A stretch of DNA of 64,000 nucleotides. Origin: an uncultured Ferrovibrio sp. Lineage in GTDB: Bacteria; Pseudomonadota; Alphaproteobacteria; Ferrovibrionales; Ferrovibrionaceae. The notes under the pieces are model-generated. The model worked only from the letters and a program-made list of their open reading frames with translations, had not been told where the DNA came from and did not search any database. Below are positions 7,889 to 16,822 of this stretch, one piece after another; position 1 is the stretch's first letter; each line of letters starts with the position of its first letter. The stretch is from NCBI RefSeq assembly GCF_937960835.1, contig NZ_CALGPC010000012.1:1-64000 (forward strand), written 5' to 3'. Position numbers and translations under genes: made by a program.

Positions 7889-8525
7889 GGGCTTCCCCTC
7901 CGTTTCAATCTGAGGATCCCATTATTCCGTCTTGGGGAAAAAGCACAAGGAATCTGCGTGTTACAACCTAAGGGCTGGGAAAGGCGCAATGTTGCTGTGG
8001 CGACAACCTGAGGTCATTCCAGCGGCCGCACCCCGGCTTTCGCCCCGATTCTCCGCACGAACCCAGGTCAGCATCCGCCGCCAATCTCCCCTCGCCCGGC
8101 TCCGCTGACACCCGTTTTGCACCGGCCATGACCGCTGCGGCCCGTTTCGAACCGATGGCGTTCGTCAAGAACCATTCAGCTCCATTTCAGTCCATTTTCA
8201 TTCCCGCGACGGTCACAGACCTTCCCTTCCGCCAGCCTCCCCCCGGCTTTCCGGATGCTTCCGGCGGCTTCAGGACTTCCCGCTCCTTCCCGCCGCTTCC
8301 GCTGCCCTTCCGGCTTCTCCACAGGCATATATATGCATGCCTGTCGCCCGCATCGGGCATCATCGAGACAGAAAACATTATAGAAACATCAAGCCTGCGC
8401 TTCGCCGCCCCGCCTGGCCGCCAAAGAGATAGACTTCATTCGAGCGTTTGCCGCGAATCAGGCCCGCAGGCAGCGACGCCGCCGCAGGGATGCAAAGCCG
8501 GGCTGCGCGATGGGGAGAGTTCAAG
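7889..8525 (+). promoter_or_regulatory. Long corA upstream region: pyrimidine-rich tract and inverted repeat
   Basis: 637 bases without a convincing gene, between the divergent EF-hand protein gene and corA. From about 8215 to 8320 the plus strand is strongly pyrimidine-rich and repeats CTTCC at least seven times. Just after it comes ACAGGCAT (8321-8328), an ATATATGC loop and ATGCCTGT (8337-8344), an 8-base perfect inverted repeat inside an AT-rich island. This may be a promoter/operator or a structured mRNA leader for corA. I do not recognise a known Mg2+ riboswitch class. Confidence 0.4.
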
Positions 8526-9515
8526 ATGCTGGTCAATTGCGTGGTCTATCGCCGGGGCGAGAAACTGGCCGAACTGCCGGTTCAGGATATCAGCGACTAT
8601 ATCGGCCAGCCCGACTGCTTTGTCTGGGTGGCGCTGAAAGACGCCACGCCGGAAGAACTGGCCGAGATGCAGGAGGAATTCGGCCTGCATGAACTGGCCG
8701 TGGAAGACGCACAGAATGGCCACCAGCGGCCCAAGGTGGAGGAATACGACGACAGCCTGTTCGTCGTGATGAAGCTGATCGACATGGTCGACGGCAAGAT
8801 GCAGGTGGGCGAAATCGCGGTCTTCGTCGGCCGCAATTACGTGCTGTCGGTGCGCAACCACAGCCAGCAGACTTTCCTTGGCGTGCGCTCCCGCGCCGAG
8901 CGCGAACCGCATCTGCTGCAGCTTGGCTCGGGCTACGTGCTCTACGCGCTGATGGATGCCGTGGTCGACCGCTATTTCCCGGTGATGGAAGCGCTGGAGA
9001 ACGAGCTGGAGGAGATCGAAGAGCAGATCTTCGCCAAGAGCGACAGCGTGAAGGAGGAAGCCAATTCAGCGCGCGAGAATATCGAGCGGCTTTATGCGCT
9101 GAAACGCAAAGTCACGCAACTCAAGCATGCGGTGGCGCCGCTGATGGAAGGCGTGATGCGTCTGCATGGCGGCCGCGTGCCGGCGCCCTGCAACCAGATG
9201 CATGAATATTTCCGCGACGTCTCGGACCACCTGCAGCGGCTGAACAACTCACTCGATACCATGCGCGACACCATCACCACGGCGATCCAGGTTAACCTTT
9301 CGATGGTGACCATCGAGGAAAGCGAAGTGACCAAGCGGCTTGCCGCCTGGGCCGGCATCTTCGCCGTGGCCACCGCCTTTGCCGGCATCTGGGGCATGAA
9401 TTTCGAGTTCATGCCCGAATTGCAATGGCGATGGGGCTATCCTCTGGCGCTGCTGCTGATGGGCGGCGTGTGCGGCCTGCTTTATGCGCGGTTCAAACGC
9501 AGCGGCTGGCTGTAA
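8526..9515 (+). CDS. corA: CorA family divalent-cation transporter
   Basis: 329 residues. CorA forms a pentameric Mg2+ (or Co2+/Ni2+/Zn2+) channel in the inner membrane. The cytoplasmic domain carries the usual signatures FGLHELAVEDAQNGHQRPK (about 54-72) and a long stalk helix rich in Glu. The two C-terminal membrane helices are AAWAGIFAVATAFAGIWGMN and YPLALLLMGGVCGLLYA, with the diagnostic GMN motif between them followed by MPEL in the loop. The ATG at 8526 is chosen because a GGGAGAG ribosome site lies just upstream; the frame is open 26 codons further, but those residues do not look like CorA. It is monocistronic with an unusually long leader. Confidence 0.93.
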   Translation: MLVNCVVYRRGEKLAELPVQDISDYIGQPDCFVWVALKDATPEELAEMQEEFGLHELAVEDAQNGHQRPKVEEYDDSLFVVMKLIDMVDGKMQVGEIAVFVGRNYVLSVRNHSQQTFLGVRSRAEREPHLLQLGSGYVLYALMDAVVDRYFPVMEALENELEEIEEQIFAKSDSVKEEANSARENIERLYALKRKVTQLKHAVAPLMEGVMRLHGGRVPAPCNQMHEYFRDVSDHLQRLNNSLDTMRDTITTAIQVNLSMVTIEESEVTKRLAAWAGIFAVATAFAGIWGMNFEFMPELQWRWGYPLALLLMGGVCGLLYARFKRSGWL

Positions 9516-9528
9516 GAAAAGCAGGTGA

Positions 9529-10530
9529 TCACACCGTCACAACGATCTTGCCGAACTGCTGGTTCGATTCCAGAAAGCGGTGCGCCTCGACGATCTGATC
9601 GAAGGCGAAGGCGCTGGCGATCACCGGCTTGAGCGTGCCGGCCTCTAATCCCTCAAGGATGAAAGCCTTGGCGGGTTCAAGCCGCGCCGGATCGCCGATG
9701 ATCTCGTGCACCACATAGCCGCGCAAGGTGAGGCTTTTGGTCAGCACGGTGAAAAGCGGGAATGGCGTCGGCTCCGGACTGAGGGCGCCGTATTCGATCA
9801 GAATGCCGCCACGCGCCATCGCCGCCGTCAGCGGCAGAAAGATCGGGCCGCCGATCGGATCGAACACCACACGCACGCCATCCGCCCCGGCGATCTGTTT
9901 CAGGCGGGATTCCAGATCCTCTTCATCGGAGACGATGACATGCGCCGCGCCGGTTTCGCGCAGCTTATCCACCTTGGCACGGCCGCGCGTCACGGCGATG
10001 GGGATCGCGCCGATGCGGCTGGCGATCTGGATGGCGGCAAGGCCAACGCTGCTGGACGCGGCGGTGATGACGACGAACTCGCCCTTGTGCAGCTTTGCGA
10101 TATCGATGAGCGCGCCATAGGCTGTGAGATACTGCATCCAGGTCGCGGCTGCGGCTTCAAAGCTCAGATGGGGGGGATGCTTCACCACATGGCGTGCGGG
10201 AAATGTGGCGTAGTCGCCATAGGCCGGCCAGCGCACCATGGAGGGCGGCGGCAGGATGCTGACTGCATCGCCGATGGCGAGGCCCTCAACGCCCTCGCCC
10301 AGCCTGTGCACGATGCCGGCCGCTTCGAGTCCGAGGCCAGAGGGCAAGTCAGGGCTTTCGATATAGTTGCCGGAGCGGATCATCGCCTCGGCGCGGTTCA
10401 GCCCGAGCGCCTTGACGGCGATCTGCACTTCGCCCGGGCCGGGATCGGGCAGTGCGACCTCCTCGATCTGCAGGACCTCGGGGCCACCCAGGCGGTGAAA
10501 GCGGACGATGCGTGCCGTTGCGCGTGCCAT
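9529..10530 (-). CDS. Zinc-independent MDR-family NADPH:quinone oxidoreductase-like protein
   Basis: 333 residues of the medium-chain dehydrogenase/reductase superfamily. The GroES-like N-terminal half includes LGLNRAEAMIRSGNY and LGLEAAGIVHRLGEGVEG. The Rossmann half has a modified nucleotide loop, ITAASSSVGLAAIQIAS (about 155-171), and FDPIGGPIF. The cysteine and histidine zinc ligands of alcohol dehydrogenases are missing, which is the pattern of zeta-crystallin/quinone reductases and enoyl reductases. Members reduce quinones or activated double bonds with NADPH. Divergent from a LysR gene with a 100-base intergenic region containing a palindrome, so it is the probable regulatory target. 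Confidence 0.88.
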   Translation of the reverse strand: MARATARIVRFHRLGGPEVLQIEEVALPDPGPGEVQIAVKALGLNRAEAMIRSGNYIESPDLPSGLGLEAAGIVHRLGEGVEGLAIGDAVSILPPPSMVRWPAYGDYATFPARHVVKHPPHLSFEAAAATWMQYLTAYGALIDIAKLHKGEFVVITAASSSVGLAAIQIASRIGAIPIAVTRGRAKVDKLRETGAAHVIVSDEEDLESRLKQIAGADGVRVVFDPIGGPIFLPLTAAMARGGILIEYGALSPEPTPFPLFTVLTKSLTLRGYVVHEIIGDPARLEPAKAFILEGLEAGTLKPVIASAFAFDQIVEAHRFLESNQQFGKIVVTV

Positions 10531-10536
10531 TGATCA

Positions 10537-10564
10537 ACTCCAAATCAGACGATTTGAAAGGAGC
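10537..10564. promoter_or_regulatory. Palindromic operator between the MDR gene and lysR
   Basis: CAAATC (10541-10546), four bases, GATTTG (10551-10556) form a perfect inverted repeat, extended imperfectly by CTCC and GGAG outside it. It begins about 10 bases upstream of the MDR start codon and about 75 bases upstream of the LysR start. Position and symmetry suit a LysR-type operator, though it is not a strict T-N11-A box. Confidence 0.5.
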
Positions 10565-10630
10565 TATGCCGCGCGAGGCCGCCGCGATAAATGGCGGTTC
10601 AGACAGAAGAGAAGAAACCGGGAGTTTCGA

Positions 10631-11530
10631 ATGGACCGCCTGACCAGCATGGCCGTTTTCGTCAAAGCCGTGGATACGGGCTCGTTCGCGGCCGCTGCCG
10701 AGGCGCTTGGCCTGTCGGCGCCGATGGTGGGCAAGCACGTGCGCTTCCTGGAAGAGCGGCTGGGCATGCGGCTGCTGAACCGCACCACGCGTCGCCAGAG
10801 CCTGACCGATTTCGGCCGCGCCTATTACGAACGCTGCCGCCTGGTGCTGGCCGAGGCGGAGGCCGCCGAAGCGCTGGCCGCCGATCAGCTGGGCACGCCG
10901 CGCGGACGCCTGCGCGTCACCATGCCGGCTTTGCTGGGCCGCTATTGCGTAGCGCCGATCCTGCTGCGGCTGGTCGAGCGGCATCCGGGACTGGAACTCG
11001 ACCTCTCCTTCAGCGACCGCATCGCCGATCTGGCGGAAGACGGTTTCGATCTCGCCATCCGCACCGGGCGACTGGAGGACCGGGCCGGCATGATGTCGCG
11101 CCGCATCGGGCAGCATCGCATGCTGGTCTGTGCCGCGCCGTCATATCTCGATGCGCATGGCCGGCCGGAGCGGATCGAAGATCTCACACGCCACCAGGCG
11201 ATTCTCTACAGCCGGCCCGGCTGGGTGCATCCCTGGCTGTTTCCGCGCGACAGCACTGCAATACAGGAAGTCACGCCGCTGGCACGCCTGCGGCTGGACG
11301 ATCTTGCCGCCATTGCCGATGCAGCAACTGCGGGGATGGGGTTAGCCTGGCTGCCCTCCTGGCTGGTGCGCGAGCGCATCGCCGCCGGCGCGCTGGTTGC
11401 GCTGCTGCCCGAACAGCCGGGTTATGCCTTCGACAATCATGCGCTGTGGCTGAAGACGCCGCATCTGCCGCTCAAAGTGCGCGCCGCCATCGATCTTCTG
11501 GCAGCGGAGCTGCCCAAGGCAATGGAATAG
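10631..11530 (+). CDS. LysR family transcriptional regulator
   Basis: 299 residues. The N-terminal winged helix-turn-helix (MDRLTSMAVFVKAVDTGSFA then AAEALGLSAPMVGKHVRFLEE, residues 1-45) is typical, with LLNRTTRRQSLTDFGRAYYE following. The C-terminal effector domain shows LRVTMPALLGRYCVAPIL and the motif DDLAAIADAATAGMGLAWLP. The start at 10631 has a GGGAG ribosome site seven bases upstream. It is divergent from the MDR oxidoreductase, the classical arrangement of a LysR regulator and its target. The ligand is not evident. Confidence 0.93.
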   Translation: MDRLTSMAVFVKAVDTGSFAAAAEALGLSAPMVGKHVRFLEERLGMRLLNRTTRRQSLTDFGRAYYERCRLVLAEAEAAEALAADQLGTPRGRLRVTMPALLGRYCVAPILLRLVERHPGLELDLSFSDRIADLAEDGFDLAIRTGRLEDRAGMMSRRIGQHRMLVCAAPSYLDAHGRPERIEDLTRHQAILYSRPGWVHPWLFPRDSTAIQEVTPLARLRLDDLAAIADAATAGMGLAWLPSWLVRERIAAGALVALLPEQPGYAFDNHALWLKTPHLPLKVRAAIDLLAAELPKAME

Positions 11531-11566
11531 CAGGGCAATGGAATAGCAGGACGATGACTGATCCGC

Positions 11567-12109
11567 TCAGGCCTTGGCGCGGCGCGCCTTCCATTCGTCC
11601 TTCGTCTGGCCCCAGATCTGCACGCGCATGTTCTCTAACGGTGCGGGCATGTTCGTGTCATAGCGATAGGTGGAGCCGAGGCGCTCCGCAACCTTTCGCG
11701 ACGGCGCGTTTTTCTCGTCGATGCAGTGGATGATGTCGGTCCAGCCAAGATGGTCGAAGGCCCAGTCCATCGTTGCCGCCGCGCCTTCGGTGGCGTAACC
11801 CTTGCCCCAGACGTCGCGCACCAGGCCCCAGCCGATTTCCGTGCCTGGCCAGCCTTCCGGCTTCCAGGGACCGAGGCGGCCGATCCAACGTCCGGTGGAT
11901 TTCTCGATCACCGAAAACATCGCATATCCGTAAAGCGCAAAGCCGCCGGCCATCACGCAGAGGCTGCGCCATACCATCTGGCGCGGCTGCACGCCGCCGA
12001 TGAAACGCGCGGTTTCCTCATCGGCCATCATTGCCGCCCAGGCATCGAGGTCGCCGGCTTGGGGCGGACGCAGGATCAGGCGTTCGGTTTCAAGAATGGG
12101 TTCAGGCAT
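11567..12109 (-). CDS. GNAT family N-acetyltransferase (RimJ/RimL-like)
   Basis: 180 residues. The start ETERLILRPPQAGDLDAWA and the acetyl-CoA-binding region LVRDVWGKGYATEGAAATMD, then CIDEKNAPSRKVAERLGS, are hallmarks of the RimJ/RimL-like GNAT group that acetylates protein N-termini or small molecules. Length is typical. It is convergent with the LysR gene. The physiological acceptor cannot be deduced. No operon partner on the same strand nearby. Confidence 0.9.
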   Translation of the reverse strand: MPEPILETERLILRPPQAGDLDAWAAMMADEETARFIGGVQPRQMVWRSLCVMAGGFALYGYAMFSVIEKSTGRWIGRLGPWKPEGWPGTEIGWGLVRDVWGKGYATEGAAATMDWAFDHLGWTDIIHCIDEKNAPSRKVAERLGSTYRYDTNMPAPLENMRVQIWGQTKDEWKARRAKA

Positions 12110-12507
12110 TAGAACTCTCGGCTCAACGCTCAGTGCAATGAGGCGGCAGGCATAGCATGGCCGTCCGAAAGCGCCAGCCGCAGAAGCCGGCTACCACTTC
12201 CGCGCGGTCAGTCCTAACGCGATCAGCCATGAGAGGAATATCGCTATAGGAGCAGTTTTCGCCGCCGTTCGGTTAACACCAGAAAGGCGAATATCATCCG
12301 TACACAATGATTTTCGCTACCGCAAAGAGCATTCCTGAGCTTTTTGAAAATGCCGGAATAGCGCGATAAAACTCATCCTGAAGTGTGACCGGGCGGGGGT
12401 CTAGCAGAAGTTATCCACAGCCCTTCGGTCACCACACGACCACTGGATTCTTGCAATTTCCGGCGTGATCCTCCGAGCGCAACGAACAACAACATTGAGG
12501 GGCAACA
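12110..12507 (+). other. 398-base intergenic region with a perfect DnaA box
   Basis: No gene seen. The stretch is less GC-rich than its surroundings and contains TTATCCACA at 12411-12419, an exact match to the classical DnaA box, 89 bases before the start of the small coiled-coil gene. I found no second good box, so this is not an origin on present evidence. It probably also carries the promoter of the following gene. Confidence 0.45.
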
Positions 12508-12804
12508 ATGGAAAGTCAGATCCTTCGTTTGCATTCTCTACTCTCGGAAGCCTTCGGGGCTGCCACCAGCAAGTACAGCGAGGTTCAGGCCGCGCTGGCT
12601 GCGGCCAGAGCCGAACTGAAGGCCGCCCAGGCCGCCGCTGACCTTGCCAAGAGCCGCCTCATGCTGCAGACGGTGCGCAACTTGGAGCGGGATGCGGCCC
12701 GGGCGGAAAACCGTGCGGCCTGCGCGCGCGGCGATCTGATCCGGTTCGAAAACAAGTATGGATTGAACAAGCGGCCGACACGCCGCCGCTATCGCATCCA
12801 CTGA
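12508..12804 (+). CDS. Small Ala-rich coiled-coil protein
   Basis: 98 residues, unrecognised. Residues 5-75 are almost continuously helical and alanine-rich (YSEVQAALAAARAELKAAQA), with heptad-like spacing that suggests a coiled coil. The C-terminus is basic (KRPTRRRYRIH). It has no signal peptide or cysteines. A GAGGGG ribosome site lies 7 bases before the ATG, which supports expression. It could be a small structural or nucleic-acid-associated protein. Confidence 0.65.
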   Translation: MESQILRLHSLLSEAFGAATSKYSEVQAALAAARAELKAAQAAADLAKSRLMLQTVRNLERDAARAENRAACARGDLIRFENKYGLNKRPTRRRYRIH

Positions 12805-13067
12805 AGTCCTAGCCGGAGGTGGTAGCAAGAGTTTGTACGAGGCGGGCAGAGTAACGGCGAGGATGAAGGTCCGAGCCAATCCATACCGGGGTTTTGCAGA
12901 CAAGGCGTCATAACAAGAAGAAACCTGAGCCAGGGTTCGTCAAACCAGGTTCGTCCACCAGGTTGCCGACCTGCGCATGCCTTTCCTGCGCGCGCTTTCC
13001 AGCCGCTTTTGGCCTTGGGGAGCGCCGCAGGACTTATTTTGCGATGTCGAGAAGAGAACTGGCGGCT

Positions 13068-14114
13068 CTAGCCGCCGGGCCGGGCGGAAGCCGCAAGCGG
13101 CGTGCCCGGTGAGCGCGGCGCGCGGGCGCGGTCGAAGCGCGCCGCGATGTCGCGGTAGATCGCCGCCTGGAAACGGCGGATGGTCTCAGCACCCGCGTAG
13201 CCTGCGATATCCAGCCGCCGGTCGGGATCGTCTATCCAGCGCTGCGGCCGCATCGGATCGCGGATGAAGCTGCCGCCCCAGCTATCCGCCGTGGGATCGC
13301 CGTCATCGGCGTGATCGATCAGATACAAAAGCGACGGCGTATCGCCCATCTTCAGGCCCCAAGGCCGCGCGGCAACGAAATACTCGCCCAGCGCGCCATG
13401 GCCGCGCGCATCCTCCATGCGCCAGCCGTTATTGTCCCTGCCGTTCTCATCGATATAGAGGCCGCGGAAGCTGCTGTCGTTTTCGATCCACCACAGGGCC
13501 GGATGATGGCGGTGAATATAGTCGCGCGCGGCGCGGTCCTGCTCGGTGTTCCAGTCGCCGATCGAGTAGACGCGCAGCACCGTGACGATGCGCGGATCGG
13601 TGTGCAGCGCCTGCGCCAGATCGGTGGCCGCACCCCAGACCAGCACCCAAAGCGGCCGGCCTGCCTCGCGCGCGCGATAGGCCGCCTGCACGATGGCATC
13701 GGTACCAGGCGAAGACTGCGCGCTGAAGCCTTCCGGCGGTTGCGGCTCGATCTGGCCCTGGTGGACGATGCTGCGCAGATAGGCGGGCGTTGGATAATCC
13801 GCCGACCAGGTTTTCAGGTTGGGATAATCCTTCTCGTATGCTGCGATGACCTCCAGCAGATCGGAGGCGCGGCCGCCATGGCGGGTGGGCGTCGAAACGA
13901 GGCCGACGAAATGCAGCCGGTCGGCATAGAGCAAGGCATGCGCCATGCTCTGCTTGTCGTCAGGATCGCTGCCGCCGATATCGGTGGAAATCAGTACCCA
14001 GGGCTTGTGCCGCACCGAGGTTGCTGTCGGTTGCGTTGCAGGCGGCTGCGCGCAGGCAGTGCCCTGGCAGAGCAGCAGCAGGAACAGCAGAGCAAGATGA
14101 AACCGTTTCGCCAT
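13068..14114 (-). CDS. Exported DUF1593 (nucleoside-hydrolase-like) protein
   Basis: 348 residues. The N-terminus (RFHLALLFLLLLCQGTACAQ) is a signal peptide, with a possible weak lipobox around Cys 22. The mature part starts its fold with WVLISTDIGGSDPDDKQSMA, the Asp-rich ligand loop shared with inosine-uridine nucleoside hydrolases and characteristic of DUF1593. WVLVWGAATDLAQAL and ENGRDNNGWRME are further family-like blocks. It is expected to act in the periplasm on a ribosyl or sugar-like substrate, but no activity can be assigned. Monocistronic. Confidence 0.82.
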   Translation of the reverse strand: MAKRFHLALLFLLLLCQGTACAQPPATQPTATSVRHKPWVLISTDIGGSDPDDKQSMAHALLYADRLHFVGLVSTPTRHGGRASDLLEVIAAYEKDYPNLKTWSADYPTPAYLRSIVHQGQIEPQPPEGFSAQSSPGTDAIVQAAYRAREAGRPLWVLVWGAATDLAQALHTDPRIVTVLRVYSIGDWNTEQDRAARDYIHRHHPALWWIENDSSFRGLYIDENGRDNNGWRMEDARGHGALGEYFVAARPWGLKMGDTPSLLYLIDHADDGDPTADSWGGSFIRDPMRPQRWIDDPDRRLDIAGYAGAETIRRFQAAIYRDIAARFDRARAPRSPGTPLAASARPGG

Positions 14115-14183
14115 GCCGCCATAGCGCCATGGCCGCCGCGTGTCAGGTGTGGCGATGGCGTGATCAATACCGGCAGGCGCCGG

Positions 14184-14414
14184 CTAGTGCGGACCGGTGG
14201 TATAGAGCGTGTCGCTGTCCGGCGGCTCGGCTTCCAGCGGCACATCGAGATGCTGCGCCACCGCCAAGACCGAGGGGCCGACGGCTGCCACGGCGCGCTT
14301 CAGCTCCTCAGGCGAAGCGTTGAAGACCTTGGACCACCAGCGCAGTTCCCAGTCCCGGCCGATATCGATGCGCGACCGATCCCGCGGCGCCGGCAGCTTT
14401 TCGTCGATGGCCAT
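14184..14414 (-). CDS. DUF3606 domain protein
   Basis: 76 residues with the DUF3606 pattern: an acidic/basic N-terminus, then WWSKVFNASPEELKRAVAAV and GPSVLAVAQHLDVP. The family consists of small alphaproteobacterial proteins of unknown function with a SAP-like helix-extension-helix appearance. The ATG at 14414 has a GGAGGTGG ribosome site nearby. It stands alone between the DUF1593 gene and the methyltransferase, all on the minus strand. Confidence 0.75.
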   Translation of the reverse strand: MAIDEKLPAPRDRSRIDIGRDWELRWWSKVFNASPEELKRAVAAVGPSVLAVAQHLDVPLEAEPPDSDTLYTTGPH

Positions 14415-14474
14415 GATCCACCTCCTGAATCAGGAACGGATACGCCGTGAGCCAGTTCCCTTAGATTCCGTCCC

Positions 14475-15287
14475 TCAGATCCAGGGGCAGACCGCTTCGA
14501 CATAAAGCGAGCCGGGCTTGCGCGGCTTGCCCTGCACGCAGTCGAGTTCGGCGATGGCGAAATCGGGAATGCCGCTGCTATACGCATCCAGGATGGCGGT
14601 TTCCATGAAGCCCGCTTCGCGCAGCAGGCGCGGCAGCGAAAACCGGTCATAGGCGACGCGATGCAATTCCCCGGCGCGCAGCACGAAGGCGCTTTCCAGA
14701 GCTTCCGCCACATATTGCGGCAGAACGCGGCGCGCGACCTGCAAGCCCGCCTGGCGCAGGCGGCCGCGGGCGCCGCGCGGGCGCAGACTGTCTGGATCTT
14801 CATAAAGAATGCGCAAAACATCGGTGGAAAGCCGCGCGCGGACATTGTCGTTGGCGGTGAGGCCCGGCGTCGTCATGAAGGCGCCCTGCTCGCCGCCATT
14901 CTGCCGCCGCACATGCTGATCCAGCAGATGCAGATAGGCCCAGTTATAGGCCATTTCGTTGTCGCCATCGGGCCGCTCGATCACTGCCTGCAGGCGTTCG
15001 AGATAGAAGCGGCACAGATCCTCAAGATCGGGCACGACGACGCGCAGCAATCCGCCAGGCCTGAGGATGCGACGGCAATCCCGCAGCAGGCGGCGCGCTT
15101 CGTCCCGCTCCAGATGCTCCAGCACATGCGAGGCATAGACCGCATCGGCCACGCCCTCACCAAAGGGCAGCGGCTTGCGGATGTCGAAAGGCCGGATTTC
15201 GGGCGCGGTGGGCCGGTGATCGAGATTGATCCAATCGGGATGCCAGACGCGTCCGCAGCCGATGTTGATCAGCACAGGTTTGCTCAT
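14475..15287 (-). CDS. Class I SAM-dependent methyltransferase
   Basis: 270 residues. SAM-binding motif I, LINIGCGRVWHPDWINLD, is at residues 6-23. FGEGVADAVYASHVLEHLER and DCRRILRPGGLLRVVVPDLE are motifs II and III of methyltransferase type 11 proteins that modify sugars or glycans in surface polysaccharide loci. The start at 15287 is preferred because MSKPVLINIGC is the family-like beginning, though the frame is open 15 codons further. No polysaccharide genes are adjacent, so the substrate is open. It ends near DUF3606 and begins upstream of tRNA-Lys. Confidence 0.85.
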   Translation of the reverse strand: MSKPVLINIGCGRVWHPDWINLDHRPTAPEIRPFDIRKPLPFGEGVADAVYASHVLEHLERDEARRLLRDCRRILRPGGLLRVVVPDLEDLCRFYLERLQAVIERPDGDNEMAYNWAYLHLLDQHVRRQNGGEQGAFMTTPGLTANDNVRARLSTDVLRILYEDPDSLRPRGARGRLRQAGLQVARRVLPQYVAEALESAFVLRAGELHRVAYDRFSLPRLLREAGFMETAILDAYSSGIPDFAIAELDCVQGKPRKPGSLYVEAVCPWI

Positions 15288-15476
15288 CGTTCCGTCCGGT
15301 TCCGCCCGAATGGGTTCCGCCTGGGCAAACAAACTAGAACGACGCTGGGGTTACAGGATGCCGCGCCCGTGACCTGCGCATAGCCAATCTGTGACGATTG
15401 CCGATCAGAAAACAGAGGACCGGCCAGCTAAGCCGGCCAGCGCGTATCAGGTATGACAACGAGAGATGGGGGAAAA

Positions 15477-15552
<76 letters not shown>

Positions 15553-15675
15553 ATTTTCCCTCGGGCGGCTGCGTCCTCGATGAGGACTGAGCGCCGAAAG
15601 CCGCGCGAAAATACCGTGATTCGCGAGAAATGCAAGGGTCTTGCGGGCCAGAAAATACCCTTGCTGGCCAAATAG

Positions 15676-16821
15676 TTACAACCCGCTCATATGGCGCGGA
15701 ATCTCGACATCCCGGTGCACGTAGACGCCGATCAGCAGCCCCAGGCCCACCTGCAAGGTCATCATCGCCGTGCCGCCATAGGAAACCAGCGGCAGCGGCA
15801 CGCCGACCACCGGCACGAGGCCAGACACCATGGCGATATTGATGAAGACATAGAGGAACAGCATGGTGGTGAGGCCGCCGGCCAGCAGGCGGCCGAACTG
15901 GCTGCGCGAGCGCAGCGCGATGGCATAGCCATAGGCGATCACCAGGATATAGAGAGCCAGCAGCACCAGCGCACCGATCAGGCCATGCTCCTCGGCCAGC
16001 ATGGTGAAGATGAAGTCGGTCTGCTTTTCCGGCAGGAAGCTGAGATGGCTCTGGGTGCCCTGCATGAAGCCCTTGCCGGTGAAGCCGCCCGAGCCCAGGG
16101 CGATCTTGGACTGCATGATGTGATAGCCAGCGCCGAGCGGATCTTCCTCCGGGTTCAAAAAGGTCAGCACCCGCTTCTGCTGGTATTCGTGCAAGAAGCC
16201 CCAGGCGATCGGCAGCGAGGCGCCGGCGGCGGCAATGCCAACCAGGAATTTCCAGGCCCGCACGCCGGCAAAGAAGAACACCGCGCCGGATGACATCAGC
16301 AGCAGCATCGCGGTGCCGAGATCGGGCTGCTTCATGACAAGGCCGACCGGCACGAACACGATGGCCAGCGGGATGATCAGCCAGCGGATGCGGCCGACCT
16401 CCTCGTAAGAGAGCCCATGGAAATACCGCGCCAGGGTGAGGATCAGGGCGATCTTCATCACCTCCGACGGCTGGATATGGATGAAGCCAAGATTGAGCCA
16501 GCGCTGCGCGCCCATGCCGACGCGGCCGAACAGTTCCACCGCAATCAGCATCAGCAAACCGATGAAATAGATCACGTAGGACAGCCGCATCCACAGCCGG
16601 ATATCGGTCACTGCGATCACCGTCATGACCACCAGACCGACCAGGAAGCGCAGCATCTGCCGGTCGGCCCAGGGATCGAGATTGCCGCCGCCCGCGGAAT
16701 AGAGCGTGGCAAAGCCGATACTGGCTATGGCGGTGACCAGCAGGATCAAGCCCCAGTTGATGTCGCGCAGCTTGCGCCCCAGGGTCATATCATTGCCGCG
16801 GCTATACCAGTGCGACCGCAT
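15676..16821 (-). CDS. rodA: Rod shape-determining protein RodA (SEDS glycosyltransferase)
   Basis: 381 residues with about ten membrane helices. RodA polymerises lipid II into glycan strands and works with PBP2 in the elongasome. Family signatures include RWLNLGFIHIQPSEVMKIAL (about 108-127), MKQPDLGTAMLLLMSSG and, near the C-terminus, LPLVSYGGTAMMTLQVGLGL, the SEDS active region. The gene begins one base after the mrdA stop, so it is translationally coupled. It is the last gene of mreB-mreC-mreD-mrdA-rodA. An alternative in-frame Met is 11 codons in. Confidence 0.96.
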   Translation of the reverse strand: MRSHWYSRGNDMTLGRKLRDINWGLILLVTAIASIGFATLYSAGGGNLDPWADRQMLRFLVGLVVMTVIAVTDIRLWMRLSYVIYFIGLLMLIAVELFGRVGMGAQRWLNLGFIHIQPSEVMKIALILTLARYFHGLSYEEVGRIRWLIIPLAIVFVPVGLVMKQPDLGTAMLLLMSSGAVFFFAGVRAWKFLVGIAAAGASLPIAWGFLHEYQQKRVLTFLNPEEDPLGAGYHIMQSKIALGSGGFTGKGFMQGTQSHLSFLPEKQTDFIFTMLAEEHGLIGALVLLALYILVIAYGYAIALRSRSQFGRLLAGGLTTMLFLYVFINIAMVSGLVPVVGVPLPLVSYGGTAMMTLQVGLGLLIGVYVHRDVEIPRHMSGL

Positions 16822-16822
16822 C

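Noticed and set aside
12110..12507. Possible replication origin because of a perfect DnaA box
   Set aside because: Only one box found, no AT-rich unwinding element, and no dnaA, dnaN, parAB or hemE neighbours.
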